This document shows positions 48,001-63,000 of a DNA stretch of 64,000 bases, in pieces. The notes below the pieces were generated by a model, which did not search any database, had not been told where the DNA came from, and saw nothing but the letters and a program-made list of their open reading frames with translations. This DNA is from Cyanophora paradoxa. Its lineage: Eukaryota > Glaucocystophyceae > Cyanophorales > Cyanophoraceae. How positions within the stretch are numbered: position 1 is the stretch's first letter; each line of letters starts with the position of its first letter. The stretch is taken from NCBI GenBank assembly GCA_004431415.1, contig QPMI01000044.1, positions 480,321 through 544,320 of the forward strand. The letters are read 5' to 3'. The position numbers and the translations under genes were made by a program.

Positions 48001-51000
48001 CACCTGACGCAGGCGATCAATCGGATGGCGACTGAGTGAGAGCGAGCGGATACAAAAGACGCACGGGACGCTCTTATAGACCGACTCGGCGGAGGTGGTG
48101 AAGCCGGCGGGCGCGATTGCCGCCAGGTCGAACTTGAGCAGAGCGACGCCCAGCGGCAGCGAGCAGACTTTGAGGAGCGGCACGACAGAGGGTCCGCCGC
48201 TGTTCCGGAGCGCGGCAAAGGAAGAGAAGAAAGCAACCCCGCGCTGCCAGAATTGGAATAACTGAAGCAAAAGTCAGCGCAGAACGACACTGAGCATCGT
48301 GCAACAAAGCCTCACCCGCAACTCCTGCAAGAGGAGCGCGTCGAACGGTGTCAAGTCGGGATACGCCCGCCTGATGTCGCTCGCCGTCTCATTGCCCTCG
48401 AACGTTCGGCCGGACGGTTCGGCATCGTAGAAGTCCAGGCAGTTTGTGGCGCCTGCTCTCAGTCATAAGTAGTGTTCAAATGAACAGGAAATGTAAAACC
48501 CGGATTCAAAGGGAGCGCACCGTAGAAGAAGTGGCTTCCGAAGGCCACTGAAGACGAAGTCTCTGCGCCTGGAGTGGCCCACGCGAAGCCAAAGAGCTCG
48601 GGCTGGAGGCGGAAGTGGCGAGAGCGGTGCTCAGTGATGTTCGCATTGCTTCCCGTCGGCTGAGAATTAAACAAATGAGATTTCTCCGAACATGAACGCT
48701 TCGAAATCCATTACGCCTTACCGAAATGGAGAATAGGTTCATATTCCCAAGCATTCCAGCCCAGTTGTACCTGCATCGAATTAAGATGCAACACTTGAGC
48801 AGTGATTGAAAAACGCTGAGCACTCTTCCGTGGGGCTCGCGGAAGCAAGGCCCGAAACCTTCAGAGGGGCTCAGCGAATGTACGGACAGGCTCGATCGAC
48901 GCGATCAGCCGTATGAAATGCACGCACCGCTTCGTAGAAAGTTCGCTCGTAGGCGGCGTAGAAATGGCGGAAGTCGTGAGTCCACGCGGCGGCCGCGCTC
49001 ATGAAGTCGTAGGGTCTGGCGCCCGAGCACAGGCCCGCCGGCCAGCTCCGAATGGGCCCGTAGGGGGCCGGCGCGCAGCCGCCGAACGCGTAGGCCGCCC
49101 ACCGTTGTGCAGCATGCGAATAGCAGCCGAAGCCAGCGCAGTCGGAGGGAGGGCGCAAGACGGCCGCGACGGTCGAGCCGACGAGATCGCTTGCGTTCTT
49201 GTAGGCTTGAGACGTCCAGGGCCAGTTACTCTGCTAGCGGATAAGCGACTTGACAACCGGTTATAGCTCCTCTGATGAAATTTATGTCGTGCCTGGAATG
49301 CCGTGAGGTTTGCAGGGGCGAAGCGGGCATCGCAGTCCTTGGCCGGCCACTGAGATGCAAGATTACGCGAAATTCGAAATTCCTACCAAAGCGATGTCGT
49401 TACCGGAGTCATGGACGAATATGCGAAATCGGTGGGCTCGGCATCGCCCAGCATCTAATTATAAATCAAGGGAAAGGGATTAGAGCTACGACAGCACACA
49501 GCCTTAGAGACACTTCAAAGTTCGAGGGCACACATCGGCAAGCCGTTGAACGAAAGAGCAGCGGTTGCTGTCGAGATCGAAGTCGCAGTACGAGAATTCC
49601 GACGTGGTGCGCGTGATAAATCCGAGGCGGTGAGATGCGGGCCTCTGGCCAACGAGGTAGTTCGCAAGCGGAGCAGCGAACACGATTCGAACGCTCTCCT
49701 GCGGATCGACGGCGTTCCCTGCAAAAGATCTCACAAATTGTACTACTGCAGAGGCACTACGTCACACTCTGGCAGCACTGCGTACCAACGCGAGAAAAGG
49801 CGTTGCTCGCGCCCGTATTCCCCGAGGGAAGAAGCGCATTCTGTGCTGCGATGGAGTTGCCCTGAATGTAAATGCAGTCAGGACTTGTTGGAACTTGCAC
49901 GACTTGAAGAACTGTTGAGCACCGGGGGAACCGTGGCGTTGACGGCGGCTGACGGGGGGGACACCCCGCCACTGTGGCCTCGCGCTTTCACGGAGCAGGA
50001 AACGACGTACGATCCGCCGTACGAGAGCTCCACCGAGACGGACACAGCGGCGCCAGCCGCGTCCGCGTCGGTCACAGAAGCTGACCCCGCGTAGCCTCCC
50101 GTCGGGGCGCCCGGCGCGTCGCACGCCGCGTCGAGAGTGGCGATCCCACGCCAGCCGTGAAGTTTGCCGTTAGAAGAACCGTCATCGGGCCCGTGGAAAT
50201 CGCCGACAGGACGAGCGGTGCTGGGAGGACGCTGAGACACGAGATAAGATTTGCATCTCCAACGATTGTGGCCGCAGGAAGCTCGCCGGACGTCGTGAGC
50301 ACTGTTCGATTAATCTGAGTGGCTGTGAGACTTTGGGCAACGATCACACGGCCTGAAGTTTTGCGTATTCGCTTTCGAACCGGACAGTCAGAGAAAATGT
50401 ACTCGGCGATGAGGGGCGCTGGCCCGGCCAGCGGTGTGCTCGCGCTAGCGTACGCAAGACGGACTTGGCTCGCGGAGAGCTCCGAGCTGTAGACGCGGAA
50501 GGCTGCGCAAATGCACGCGTCACGGACACGAGCTGGAGCTTTCCCTGGTTGGCAAACGCACCGCCAATGGTTGCGTCCACAACATAAGGATCACCCTGCA
50601 TAATACTAAACACCACAATCGTTGAATTCGCTGAAGTCGCCTCACCTGGTTTAAAGAACGCCCAATGTACACCATTGGTCGCGGAATCGACTGCAGCTCT
50701 CGGACGGATCGCGTCGAAACCAGCAAACCGTTCTTGTACGCCTTCGCAGTGGACTGCCCGCCACTGGGGGCGCTGTACGTGACGACGAGGTGCGTCCAGC
50801 GCTGGAGCTTTACGGCGGATCGGATGCAAAGACGTCAGAAACACATTCGAAAGCTCTGAAGTAACGAATCAATCGGACCGGGACAAACGACGTCCCCATA
50901 GCGGCACGAAGTCCCTCTTCGTAGACCGAGCTCTGCTGGCTATTTTGAAGTAGCAAGTATCCGTCTTTGCCTTGGCACCCGCAGCCCGCGTTGGAGCACG

Positions 51001-54000
51001 GGCAGTTGAAAAACCACTGCAACATTGCAAGAATGTTAGCTGAGCGAATAAAGACGCAAAGCGAATTTGAAAGGCTAGAACTTAGGCGGACCACGGTATT
51101 GCTCAAGCCGGTCCCGTACTCCACCCAGCGGCTTGCGAAAGCCGGCATATCGTTTGGATAGATCCAAGACTGGAAGATAATGAGAGGAGGAATACAAAAC
51201 ACAGGAAACGAATGTAAATCACTTCGATGGAGAGAGGGTACACGAGAGTTCGGCTCGCGAAGAAGTCGCTCATGTCGAGATACCTCTGGGCCGCGGCCCT
51301 CCCGCTGTGCCGAAGCGCAGCCCTGGAGGCCGCGTGAATGGAAAGCGAACCGCGTTTGACATCGCGGCTGAAGGAACCTAGGCCGGCGGCCGGAGGGGGG
51401 CAGGCCATAGCGATATCGCCGACGAACTTGCCGGAAAGGCCCCGCCCGCTCGAGTCGGGCACGTCCTTGCCGGGCAGGGTGCCTTCGAGCTGTGCGCGTG
51501 CGTACGGAAGCAGAAATAAGCCGACATTGCCCGCACCCCGTGGAGCTCACCCAAAACCAAGCTCACCGTGCTCCCGCAGCTGTCCAGCTTGTAGTGCAGC
51601 ACGACGGGAGCAGCCGGCTGCCTGCCCATGAAGGCCTCCATGACTTGCTCGGCCGTCAGCGCCGCCGAGTGGATTCGGAATCCTGCCAGAGATCTAAGAT
51701 TTGAATGCGTCGAAAGAACACGAGTAGAAAAGCGCACCAGAGTAGTAAACGTCAGATGGCGACTGCGCTCCCCAATGGCTACGCCCGATGTACTGAAGGG
51801 CCCTGAAAGCTTATGGTGAGGGGCGAACGAGGATATCGAAAGGGTAGGAAAGAAAAGCGCGCGGATGAAAGTATACAAATTCGAGGAGAACAAAAGTTAA
51901 AGCGCACCTTTCCATGTTTGCAATCGAGGCTCCAGCGGCCCAGCCTGTCCCGTTTTCATATGCGGCAGAAGGCTGCCGTTGCGGTACGTGCGGAATTCCG
52001 CGTTCGTGAATACGAAAGTCAGGTGGTGCCACTGATTGTCTTTGGGGATGCTGTAGTCGTCTCGGAAAAACACAGTTTCGTAGTACGGGGGATTGGTTGG
52101 TTCTGGGTAAAGGTGGATCACTATGGCCAAGCCTGTTGCGCCTGCTTTGCTCTGCGAGCAGCGATCGCGACCTTTAGCTATAGAATGAGCGACAGATAGC
52201 AACGAGAAACACACATGGCACTGGGATATGCCTGTAAATCCTCCAGGCACACACCAGCCAATCGCCTGCAACCGCGTCAGGTTTCGACGACACAACTAAA
52301 AGTTACAGATTGAAATCTGGCGTACAATGTTATGGCAACCCGCGCCGCAGCCAAAATCTGATCATGATGGTTGAAATTAGACTACAGCTAGCGTAATATA
52401 GGCAATCGCGACGTGAAGCTTAAGATAGCTAGACAGAAGACAGCACCGATTATACTTTGCCAGTTGCTTATTGGGGCCTGCCTTGGAATTCGGACCCTGC
52501 GCAATCGTCTCGGCGATGTGCCAGAGAACAACTCGCGATCGGAATCGCACCATAGGTCGAGAGAAAATGGAGTACCCAGCGCGAATTTGGGAGCCTCAAT
52601 GTATCTGTGCTTCGAAGAGGGGCTGCCTCCAATTTCGCTCGTCCCGAAGTATGCACCTTCGCGGGATTCAGGGTCCTCCAAGCCATCATCCGCAGCGGTT
52701 AAGGGGGCACCGGCGGCGGGCACGGGGCACGGCACAGACGGGCCGAGGTCCCCGTACATCGTTCCCGGCCGTCCTTTGCCCGAGTAGTCCACCGCCTGAA
52801 ACAATCACGTGAGTGACGGCTCGACGATTGTCAGGGATGTCGCCAGTGGCGCCCGAGCGCACCGTGCCACCGCACGTGTCGAATTTATAGTGCAGCTCGA
52901 GAGGGGGCCGGTCCCAGGGCACGTTGCCTTGCGCCACGTCGGCGACCTGGGCCGCCGAGAGCGCCGCGGAGTACACCCGGAAGTCGGCGAGCTCGACGCC
53001 GTACGCGTACGGCCCCGAGCCGGCCGGCCAGCCGGCGCCGACGTAGTGAGTGGTCCGAGTCCGCTTGGGAACCGTGCCCGTCCCGGGCGTGAAGCTCGAA
53101 GCCCGTGCGCTAGGGCGGGGGACGCCGTCGAGGAACGCGTAGTACGCGTCGACAACCAGAACCAGCGCGACGTGGTGCCAGGAGCCGTCCGCTGGGATGC
53201 TGTGCTCCGCGAGGAACAGAGGCACGCGCTGCTTCAGCTGGGTCCCGTCGTACACCGTGAGCAGAAGGGTCTCGTAGCCCGCCCTCCTGTGAGGCTGCGC
53301 ACGATATCAGTCTACTTGCATGTGCACATGCAAGTTTGACCATGGATCGCTTTCAATATTAATATGCAGGCAGGCTAGAGGACTAATAGAACAATCATTA
53401 AATGGCGTGTTCGGTGGGTAGAAAACAATGCGCATGCGAGTTCGCACCTCGCAGTCCACATCGGAAGGGACTGCACCCGGGGGACCGCAGAAGCTCAGAA
53501 TCTTCCGCCGCGCACAGTGTCAGACAACAATCCCAGCAAATTTAAAGCGCGATCGGGCACATACGATGTTGTCCGATCCAACTCCGCTGCCGAAATCAAA
53601 GAGGCGCGAGAGAGTATTTGGGTTTGCCTGGCTCATGTTGATGCGAAGCCTGTGTGCACGCGAAGCCAGTTAATTGGTGTCATTGCTAAGACGTCCATAA
53701 AAACAAAACTTAAACGCGTTAACCAGAACGCAATCGTCAACGGCGCGCCCAGCTCAATCGAAGGTGTTATCAGGAAGCGCTCGGTTTGTTCGATCGAGCT
53801 GCTTGGCAAGACCTTGGTTCCAAAGACCAACGCTGAGGCACATGTTAGAAGCGCTGACTTTAAAATTTTGAGCAAGCGCGGATAGCAAATGCTCAAGAGC
53901 CCACATGTGGAAGGAAGCTCAGGTTTGAACTGACCAGTCCGCCAAAGCAAGTCAATTCAGAAACCGAAGAAAACGTACGGTATGAACATTTAAGCACCGG

Positions 54001-57000
54001 AAGAACCGTGGCGTTGATGGCAGTGGACGGCAGGGATACCCCTGTGCGGCCCCGTGCTTTCACGGAGCAGGAGACGACGTACGATTCGCCGCGGAGCTCC
54101 AGTGAGACAGACACATCGGCACCAGCCGCGTCCGCGTCAGTCACGGAAGCTGACCCCACGTAGCCTCCCGTCGGGGCGCCCGGCGCGCCGCAAGCCGCGT
54201 TGAGTGTATCGATCCCCACGCCAGCCGTGAAGTTTGCCGTCAGAAGTACCATCATTGGGCCCGTGGAAATCGCCGACAGGACGAGCGGTGCTGGGAAGCT
54301 GATGGGCCCAGGTTTGGGTTTAGCATCCGAACACGGCGCGGTTACGTCTGCATCTCCGACGAGCTTGGCTGCAGGGAGCTCGCCGGTCGTGGTGAGCACA
54401 TTTCGATTTATCTGAGCGGTGGTGAGACTTAGCGCATTGTTCATATAGCCTCATTCTTTGCAAATTTGGGATCGAACCGGACAGTCGGAGAACATGTACT
54501 CGACGATGAGGGCGCCGGTCCAGCCAGCGGGGCGCTCGCGCTAGCGTACGCGAGACGGACTTGGCTTGCGGAGAGCTCCGAGCTGTACACGCGGAAAGCT
54601 GCGCAAATGTACTTGTCATGGGTGAAAGGGAAGTCTGCATATTAAAGTTTTGATTGCAGTAATCACCACCGATCGTAGAGTCTACAACAAATGGATCATT
54701 CTGTGTAAAAACGGATTTTGTCAGTTCATTCAAAATGAAACACGCTGCAAACGGGGTTACGGATGGCCTTTGAGGGCCTACCGGAAATACAGAGCGCCCG
54801 ATGTAGGCTATTGATCCCTGCATCGAATTCAAAGCCACTGCGGAGCCCGTAGCGACGAGTAAGCCGTTCTTGTACGCTCGTGCAGTGGAACGCCCGCCGC
54901 TCGGTGCGCTGTACGTGACAACGAGGTGTGTCCAGCGTCGGAGCTGCCCGACCACACATCGTCAAAGGAGCACATTGTAGGTGTATGAGAATCCAGTGGA
55001 AGAGGAAATTTTCTCACCGGGATGTATGAAGTTCCAGTAGCGGCGGAAAAACTCTGTTCGAAGGCAGAATTCTGCATGGTATTGTGTTTCAGGGCATATC
55101 CGTCTCGGCCTGGACATCCGCAGTCGTAGTAGCACGGGCAATGGTAGTAGTACTGCAGCAGTTCAAGAATTCAGCGTTTATGTGTATATATGCGCTGCGA
55201 AGGGGGGAAAGGCCAGCGGACCACGGAGTTGCTTGTGCTGGTTCCTATGTCCCACCAGCGGGTCGCCCAATCCGGCATAGCGTTCGGATAGATCCAAGAC
55301 TACAGAAGGGTTAAAACTAAAGAAACAATTCAACACAAAATGAGTGCGGCTCACTTCAAAGGAGAGAGGGTACACGAGAGTTCGGCTCGCGAAGAAGTCG
55401 CTCATGTCTAAATACCTCTGGGCAGCGGCCCCTCCAGCCGTGCCGAAACGAAGCCCTGGAGGCCGCGTGAATGGAAAGCGAATCGCGTTTGGTCGACATC
55501 GGGGCTGAAGGAACCTAGGCCGGCGGCCGGAGGGGGGCAGGCCATAACGATGTCGCCCACAAGCTTGCCAGAGCGGCCCCGCCCGCTCGAGTCGGGCACG
55601 TCCTTGCCGGACAGGGCGCCTTCGAGCTGCGCCGGGAAGCAAAAATCAGCCGAGCACCCCAGCAAGCTCGCCCAAGCTACGCTCACCGTGCTGCCGCAGC
55701 TGTCCAACTTGTAGTGCAGCTCGACGGGCACAGCTGGCTGCCTGCCCATGAAGGATTCCATGACTTGGGCGGCCGTCAGCGCCGCGGAGTGGATTCGGAA
55801 CCCTGCCAGCGTTCGGTTTTCACGTGGCGTCAAGGACGCGACGAAAGTTTGCGAATGCACCAGAGTAAAAAATGTCGACGGGCTACCCGGAGCCATCCAC
55901 ACACTGCGTCCTATGCGCAGGATGGACCTGCCAACATTCGAAATCGAGGCACCAGCTCCGGCCTGTCCGGTCTTCAAGTGCGGAACCTGGCTCCCGTTTC
56001 GATAGGTGCGGATCTCGGATGCGGTGAAAACAAGAGCCAGGTGATGCCAGCAGTTGTCTTTAGGGATGCTGTAGTCGTCTCTAAACGCAATTGTCTCGTA
56101 GTAGATCGAAGAAGTATAGAGATTTATCATCAATGCCATTCCTGTAACGCCGGATTTACTCTGCAAAATTCGGCGGACTCATGATCAGAGCCAGACAGCT
56201 TGTGGAAGGCAATTACGCCTGCGCATGCGCACGTGGCAATTGTCGTAGTACCCCGCCCCTCCAGGCGGACAAAAGGTCACTATCTACATCAGCATAAGAT
56301 TCCTTGACGAGCGTGCGCATTATATATATTGACGAACAATGTTATGGCCAGTGCCCGACGGGTTTCCAATGTCTGACGGGTAAAGCCCGAAGTGTAATTA
56401 ACTAGACAATTGACTGCAATGCATTGAAAAAGCACCTATGATTTGGTCCCAGCTTCCAAAAGGGGCTTGCCGTGGAATTTTGACCCTGCGTGATCATTGT
56501 GATGATGAGCTAGTGAGCATATGCACGAGCACACCACAAAATCGCACCACAGGTCCAGACTAAAAGGAGTGCCCATCGGAAGCCTGGAGCCTCGATGTAT
56601 CTTCCGTTACCCATATCGCTTGTCCCAAAGTAAACCCTTGCCAGAGTTCAGGACTATAGAAGCCCGAGAGCAAGGCGAGTGAGGTGTATAGTACCTGCAG
56701 CTGGCACGGGGCACTGCACAGACGGTCCGAGGTCCCCGTACATCGTTCCCGGCGTCCTTTGCCCGAGTAGTCCACCGCCTGAAACAATCACGTGAGTGAC
56801 GGCTCGACGATTGTCAGGGATGTCGCCAGTGGCGCCCGAGCGCACCGTGCCTCCGCACGTGTCGAACTTGTAGTGCAACTCGAGAGGGGGCCGGTCCGGG
56901 GCACGTTGCCTTGCGCCACGTCGGCAACCTGGGCCGCCGAGAGCGCAACGGAATACACCCGGAAGTCGGCGAGCTCGACGCCGTACGCGTACGGCCCGAG

Positions 57001-60000
57001 CCGGCGGCCAGCCGGCGCCGACGTAGTGCACGGTCCGAGTCCGCTTGGGAACGTGCCCGTCCCGGGCGTGAAGCTCGAAGCCCGTGCGCTGGGGCGGGGA
57101 CGCCGTCGAGGAACGTGTAGTACGCGTCCGGGGTCAGAACCAGCGCGACGTGGTGCCAGGAGCCGTCCGCGGGATGCTGTGCTCCGCGAGGAAGAGAGGC
57201 ACGCGCTGCTTCAGCTGGGTCCCGTCGTACATCGAGAGCAGAAGGGTCTCGTAGCCTGCGTTCCTGTGCGGCTGCGCACGATATCAGTCCACATGCAAGT
57301 TTGACCATGGATCGCTTTCAATATTAATATGCAGGCAGGCTAGAGGACTAATAGTACAATCATTACATGGCGTCTCCGGTCGGTAGAAAACAATGCAAGT
57401 TCGCACCTCGCAGTCCGCATCGGAAGGGACTGCACCCGGAGGACCGCAGAAGCTCAGAATCTGCCGCCGCAGCCATCGTCAGACAGCCATTGCAGCTAGC
57501 GCAATAGGGGACGTACGATGTTGTCCAATCCAACTCCGCTGCCAAAATCAACGAGACGCAAGAGCGCGTTCGGATTCGCTTGACTTCTGCTGATGCGTAG
57601 CCTGCGCGCACAAGAATCCATTGATGATTTTATTGCAAAATTGCCAGTAAATAGTGAAACGCTTGAACCAGAACGCAATCGTCAACGGCGCGCCAAGCTC
57701 AAACGACGGCGACACAAGGAACCGCTCAGTCTGGTCTACTGTGCTGCTTGGCAGAACCTTGGTTCCAAAGACCAGGGCTGCCGCTCACGTCGGCGGACTG
57801 AAGGTGCCGCGCAAAAGCGGACGGGAAATTGCAAAGCGCCCAGAAGCGCACATGTCGAAGGAGGCGCGAGATTTAACTGGCACTGCCCGCCGACTTGAGT
57901 TGCATCTCCGACAATCGATCCGAACTCCATTCGCTGACAGGTCTTCGGCCTGTCCAGAACTCAGATGCGCAGGGATAGAAACCTGCACACCGGCCGCGTA
58001 CCGTCTGGTTGCAGCCGTCGAACGCGTAGCGGAGTTGGAGCGTCGCGTCGTCGGCTAGCCGCCATGGAACACGTCGACTGCCTGCGATGCGGACAGAGCG
58101 CTACTGTACACCCGGAAGTCTGCGAGGAGCCCGTGACGCGGGGCGGGGCGACAGCAACGAAGGATGACGAACCGGAGAGGTATCCGTCGGCGAGGCCCGA
58201 TTCGCCCTGCTGGCCTCTGGAAATGTAGTGCTTCTCGCGCGCAACTTGCGGGATGGACCCAGCGCCGCCCGCGAGCCCATTGCCAGTCTTGGAGTGAGGC
58301 CGAACGGAACCATTTCTACAAAGCGCAGATAACTATCAGCGCACAGCAGCATACAAACAGTGGGAATTGATTACAGGTAGGTGAGCGTTTCAGAAGCAGT
58401 GAAGACCAGAGTGACGTGAGAGTATTCTCCAATCTACAGGGTGCGAAAGCTCAGCGTGGAGCTCTGGCCGGAGAAACACCATGAAGGCTCTCTACCGGAA
58501 TGGCGTTGTCGCCTCCGAACGCCTCGAGATGGACGACGGCGGTGCTGCCGCTGTGAGCGAGCACAATTAGGCTCAATGCACCGTCCTTGCCTGCCCGCAC
58601 GATCTCATTAGCAGGATATTCTCCAATCGGCTGCAAGGACACGAAGCCATCGCACCGAGCCTGTGATCTGCGCGTTGGAGATGGTCCGATCGGACACGAC
58701 GGCGCCTTGGGCAGGAACCCGACGACAATGCTGTCCAGGCCAGACCCGCCGGCGCTTTCGAAATCCAAGATACGCCTGCGGAAATGCATTCGAATTCAGA
58801 TTCAGGTAGTCGGTAATCTTTGCATAATCGCTATTCGATGTTGATGGAAGCACGCACGCCCATGCGGTCTGAGACTTGCGGGGATTGATCCAGAAGAGAC
58901 GCTGAAGGGAGAGCCAAGCGTGAACGTCGGGACGGCAACGTAGCCTTTCCACCCGCTTCCCCAGAAGAAGACCGAAGAAGCTGTCCGGAAATCTGAGCTT
59001 TTAACACAAGCGTCACGGGCGGGCACAAGATTGCGAACCAGGCGCTTGACAGCTGCGCGGTAAAGAGACGTCGCCGTAGAGCTGTGCATGTCGCTTCCAG
59101 CCGCTTGAATCCAGCGCCTGTATATAACGAGCGATTAACAACAACACATGATTAGTATCAATTTGCTTAAATCGTGCACCACAGTGCCGCAGCCGTCAAA
59201 CGCCAGCCGCTGCTCGAGTGGCGCGGCGGTCGCACTTCCCGCGAGGACGTCCGCAACTTGGGCTTGCGCCAGGGCCGCGGAATAGATCCTGAAATCTGCA
59301 GCGGCGCTGAGTAACAAGATGTGTCGCATTGATTAGATAATTCGCAGCAAACCAGAGAGGCAGATGCTACGGCGCCCGTCTCGCCCCAGAGTCGCGAGCG
59401 ATCCAGTGCTTCGAACGCTGCAATTTCGGCCACAAAGCGGCTGCACCTGCGACGCTCGTTCCTGTTTTCGAGTGGGGACGCAGCGTTCCGTTCAGGTACG
59501 TCGTAATCGCATCATCCGCGATCGTAATAGTGACGTGATGCCACGCCCATCGACGGGGACTCCGTTGTCGCCTTCAGATAAAAGAACGGAACACATGCAC
59601 ATGAGCAACGGGAATTGAATTTAAGATGGCTGCGGCGCATGAGCGTACCCTGAAACAAAACATAGAAACTGTTACGATTTCCCCTGTGTAAAGGTTCATA
59701 AAAGGCTAGTCTTTCCTGCGGACGCCTGGCAGGCAAGCAAAGGTTACGAAAGCAGCAAGACTTTAATTTCGAGAAGCAAATATTAAGAAACGCCGGACCG
59801 AGCAAATTTGAGTGGTTCCTGTAGTTCCGTCTGTGAAAGAGCCGCCATCGGGACAATACGTCACAACGAATTGTCTGCCCGTTAACGTAAACAGCATGCA
59901 TCGATAACATTCAATTGGCACATAAAATAGACAATTAACCGTTTACCTTGCGGAGCTCCGGAGCCAAAGTCTACGATGCGTGTCCACATGACTGGCGGCC

Positions 60001-63000
60001 GCTGCAGCATAATCTGCACCGAGAACAGCTTCAGCGCCGCTCCCACCTAGGACTCGCGCGCGAGGCGCAATCACCAGAAGCTGAGGGTGAGTGGCGTGCC
60101 GAGCGTGAACGTTGCAGAGTCGATGTAGTCGTTCGTGGTCAACGTTCCACTCTGGCCAAAGTACACGCCTGTGTCAGAACTCGCGGCGGTCGTGACTGCC
60201 GTTCGACCTGGAAGACGATCGAAACGCGGATCTGATGTGAACACAGACCGACAAAGTACGCACTCGCGTTGTCAGCGGGCGGGACGCAGTCCGACAGAAT
60301 GGCGACGTCTCCCACAAGGCTCGCATGCCTCTCCCGGCCGCTAGTGTCCTCTGCCTGTTGAAGTGCAAGTTTCGCGCGGGCAGAAATGGATGCAAAGTCA
60401 AATTTAATTTGGTATCCAAGTACGTCGTTCCGCAGCCTGAGAAAGGCAGAAACAGCTGGACAGATGGGATGGACCTGGGTTGAGGGTCGTCTTGGTAGAG
60501 CAGCTGCACTTGCGTCGCAGTCAGAGCCTCGCTCCAAACACCGAAATCTGTCCACGTTTCAGCAGAGCGCGCGCACGTGCAAACCTCGAGATTAGAAAGC
60601 AGGATGTGTTACAGACCAGACATGTACATGTCTCGAGTGTCGAGCACCTTCACTTCCCAGCCGACGTCGACCCGAGCCAGTGGAGCGGCCGCGTAATGGT
60701 CGGAATGGACGCGGCGCGGCGGGGAGGGTCGTTCCCGTCTTTGTGTGCGGCGTCGCCTGCCCGTCGAAGTAGACGGTGATGAGGGAGTCGGTCACAACGA
60801 GGGCGACGTGGCACGACCGTCGACGGGATCGCGTTCGCCCCCGTGAACATCCGCAGCCGCACGACCAAGTGGAGTCCACCGCAGCGCCAGGCCCATGGCG
60901 TCGTTCCAGCGGGGCCTGCGGCGGCGCCGGCTTGATAAGTGGACGATGCCGCCGCGCATATGCCGCAAGCAGGACGGACATCGCAAGGAATATTGACAAA
61001 TTCTGCGTTTCATCGTAGTCCAAGCCGCCGGAGTGCAGAAATACCTAATGAAGAACTCAGCTAGACGACTAAACTTATTTAGTTTGCCTATTCAAGCACG
61101 GCGGATGACCAGTTAAGATTGTTGAAGACGATCTCATTCGCTGGAGGTGCGCCGTAGAATCAAAGAGGCGTTCATATGTCCTCGGAGTTTGCACCAACCG
61201 AATCCTGCGGTGCGCCGGTGCGCGTTAGCAAAGCGGCGCGTCCCGCGCAGCTCTGCAAAGACGCGCCAGGCGGCGACGGTGAAGGGGTGCCGAGCGCGAA
61301 GGGCGGGACCTCACGCGGCGCCGGAGGTCGAGGGAGGAGCCGAAGTAACCCTGAGGGATCCACTATCAGCCTTCAAAACAAGGCGATAATGCAGTCACGG
61401 CGCACCGGTGCGAGGGCTGCCGCACGCCTCGGAGTAACGACGTCGCCGACGGCGGTGCCGTGGCGGCCACGCCCGGACTCGTCGACCACCTGCCACCGTG
61501 CTCTCAAGACGCCTCGCGGCGGAGCAAACGGGCGCGGCTCGGATGCCCGACGCGAGCCACAGCACCTTGCGCGGCATCGCTGAAGGTGTAGACAGCTCGA
61601 GCGCCGCCGAAGGCGCGCTGCCCACATAGCGGTAGTCGGCGAGCACCTCCGAAGCGGTCAACGCTTGGAGAAGACGCGGAAATCTGCGGCGGCGAGAGTG
61701 CAGAATCAGAGCAGCGTGGGTTTGAATAAATTTCAGAGAAGAGTGCAGACCGGCCAAGTAAGTGTTGACCGGTACAACGCAGTGTTCACGTTGTCTTCCC
61801 GATTGAGAAGGTGCCCGCCAGACTCGCAATCGCACTCCGGGGAAAACCGTCGTCGTCGAGACCAATGTGCCATTGAAGTAGAAGGATGTAATCGATGCCG
61901 TGACGACAACCTGGACTCTTGCATCAGCTCATTGCATTCGGGCCGGCGCCAGCGATCTTCTAACGACATCGATCAGCGCTTACCGCGCAGTGATGATAGT
62001 TTTCGTCCACCTGCGAGCAGCCCACTCAGATTAAAAGATTTTCTGAAGTGCATATTCAAGCTTTTAGGATTCATGTCTGTGGTGTACGAACCGGAATGCC
62101 GCCGACTCCCCGAAAACGTCGAATTGGTGGTTGGATGGGGTAGGGGTGTACACGTGCAGTCGAACGCCGACTCTGCCGAGGCGGCCTGCATCGGAGTCTA
62201 TCAAACCCAGCACCCACCGCACGCCGCTTTCTTTAAAACGCTACGGAGCACGAGCCATCGACGTCGCATAGGTTTATGGCGAATCCATTTGTAGAGGGCG
62301 ACCCAAAGTCGATCAAGCTGTTGGACGCGGTCAAAGCCATTCTATTGGCGCTCTCAGAGATATCGATGTTATATTTTACCGAGTCCTTGTTGATTCGTTC
62401 GCTGCCGAGTCGATATCCAGAACGGAAGTCTACGTGAAGTTCATGATCAGACTCTACACGGCCACGCGAGAGGGGCGGACCTGGGGCGCCCAGCGCGAAG
62501 GTAGGAGCGAGACGTATCGCGAGGTTGCCGTGATGCTGCCGCCTGTGTGCTGTTCCGAAGTACACTCTGCGCAAAGCGAGCTCGCCAGGACACCAAGCGC
62601 CGCAAGCTATAGAACCGGCAGCCGTGGCGCCCTGCTTTGAGCCGGGCAGTCTCGAAAGGGTGCAAGTCTCCATACACCGTCGCGTGCCGCTTGTACGGCG
62701 ATTCGTCGAGTATCTGCCGCGGTCTCGCTCCTTAAGGGAGGGGCGCTGGAGAGAAGCATATGTACGCCGGCGGCATCATGTCTGCACCTGGCCGCGGCAG
62801 CCCTTCATCGAGTAGGAGAGCCTCGATCGGGGCGGCGGGACGATCCGTTGTAGCGGCGGCCGCCTCTGCGCAGACAGCGCACGGAGTTAGATTGCGAAGT
62901 CTGCGGGGCCGCGGGCGTCAGGCGCGCACGGCACCGGTGCGCCGGATGAGCGCACCGCGAGCCGCAAGAAACAAGGTACGGGTCGGAACCGATGGCTCTC

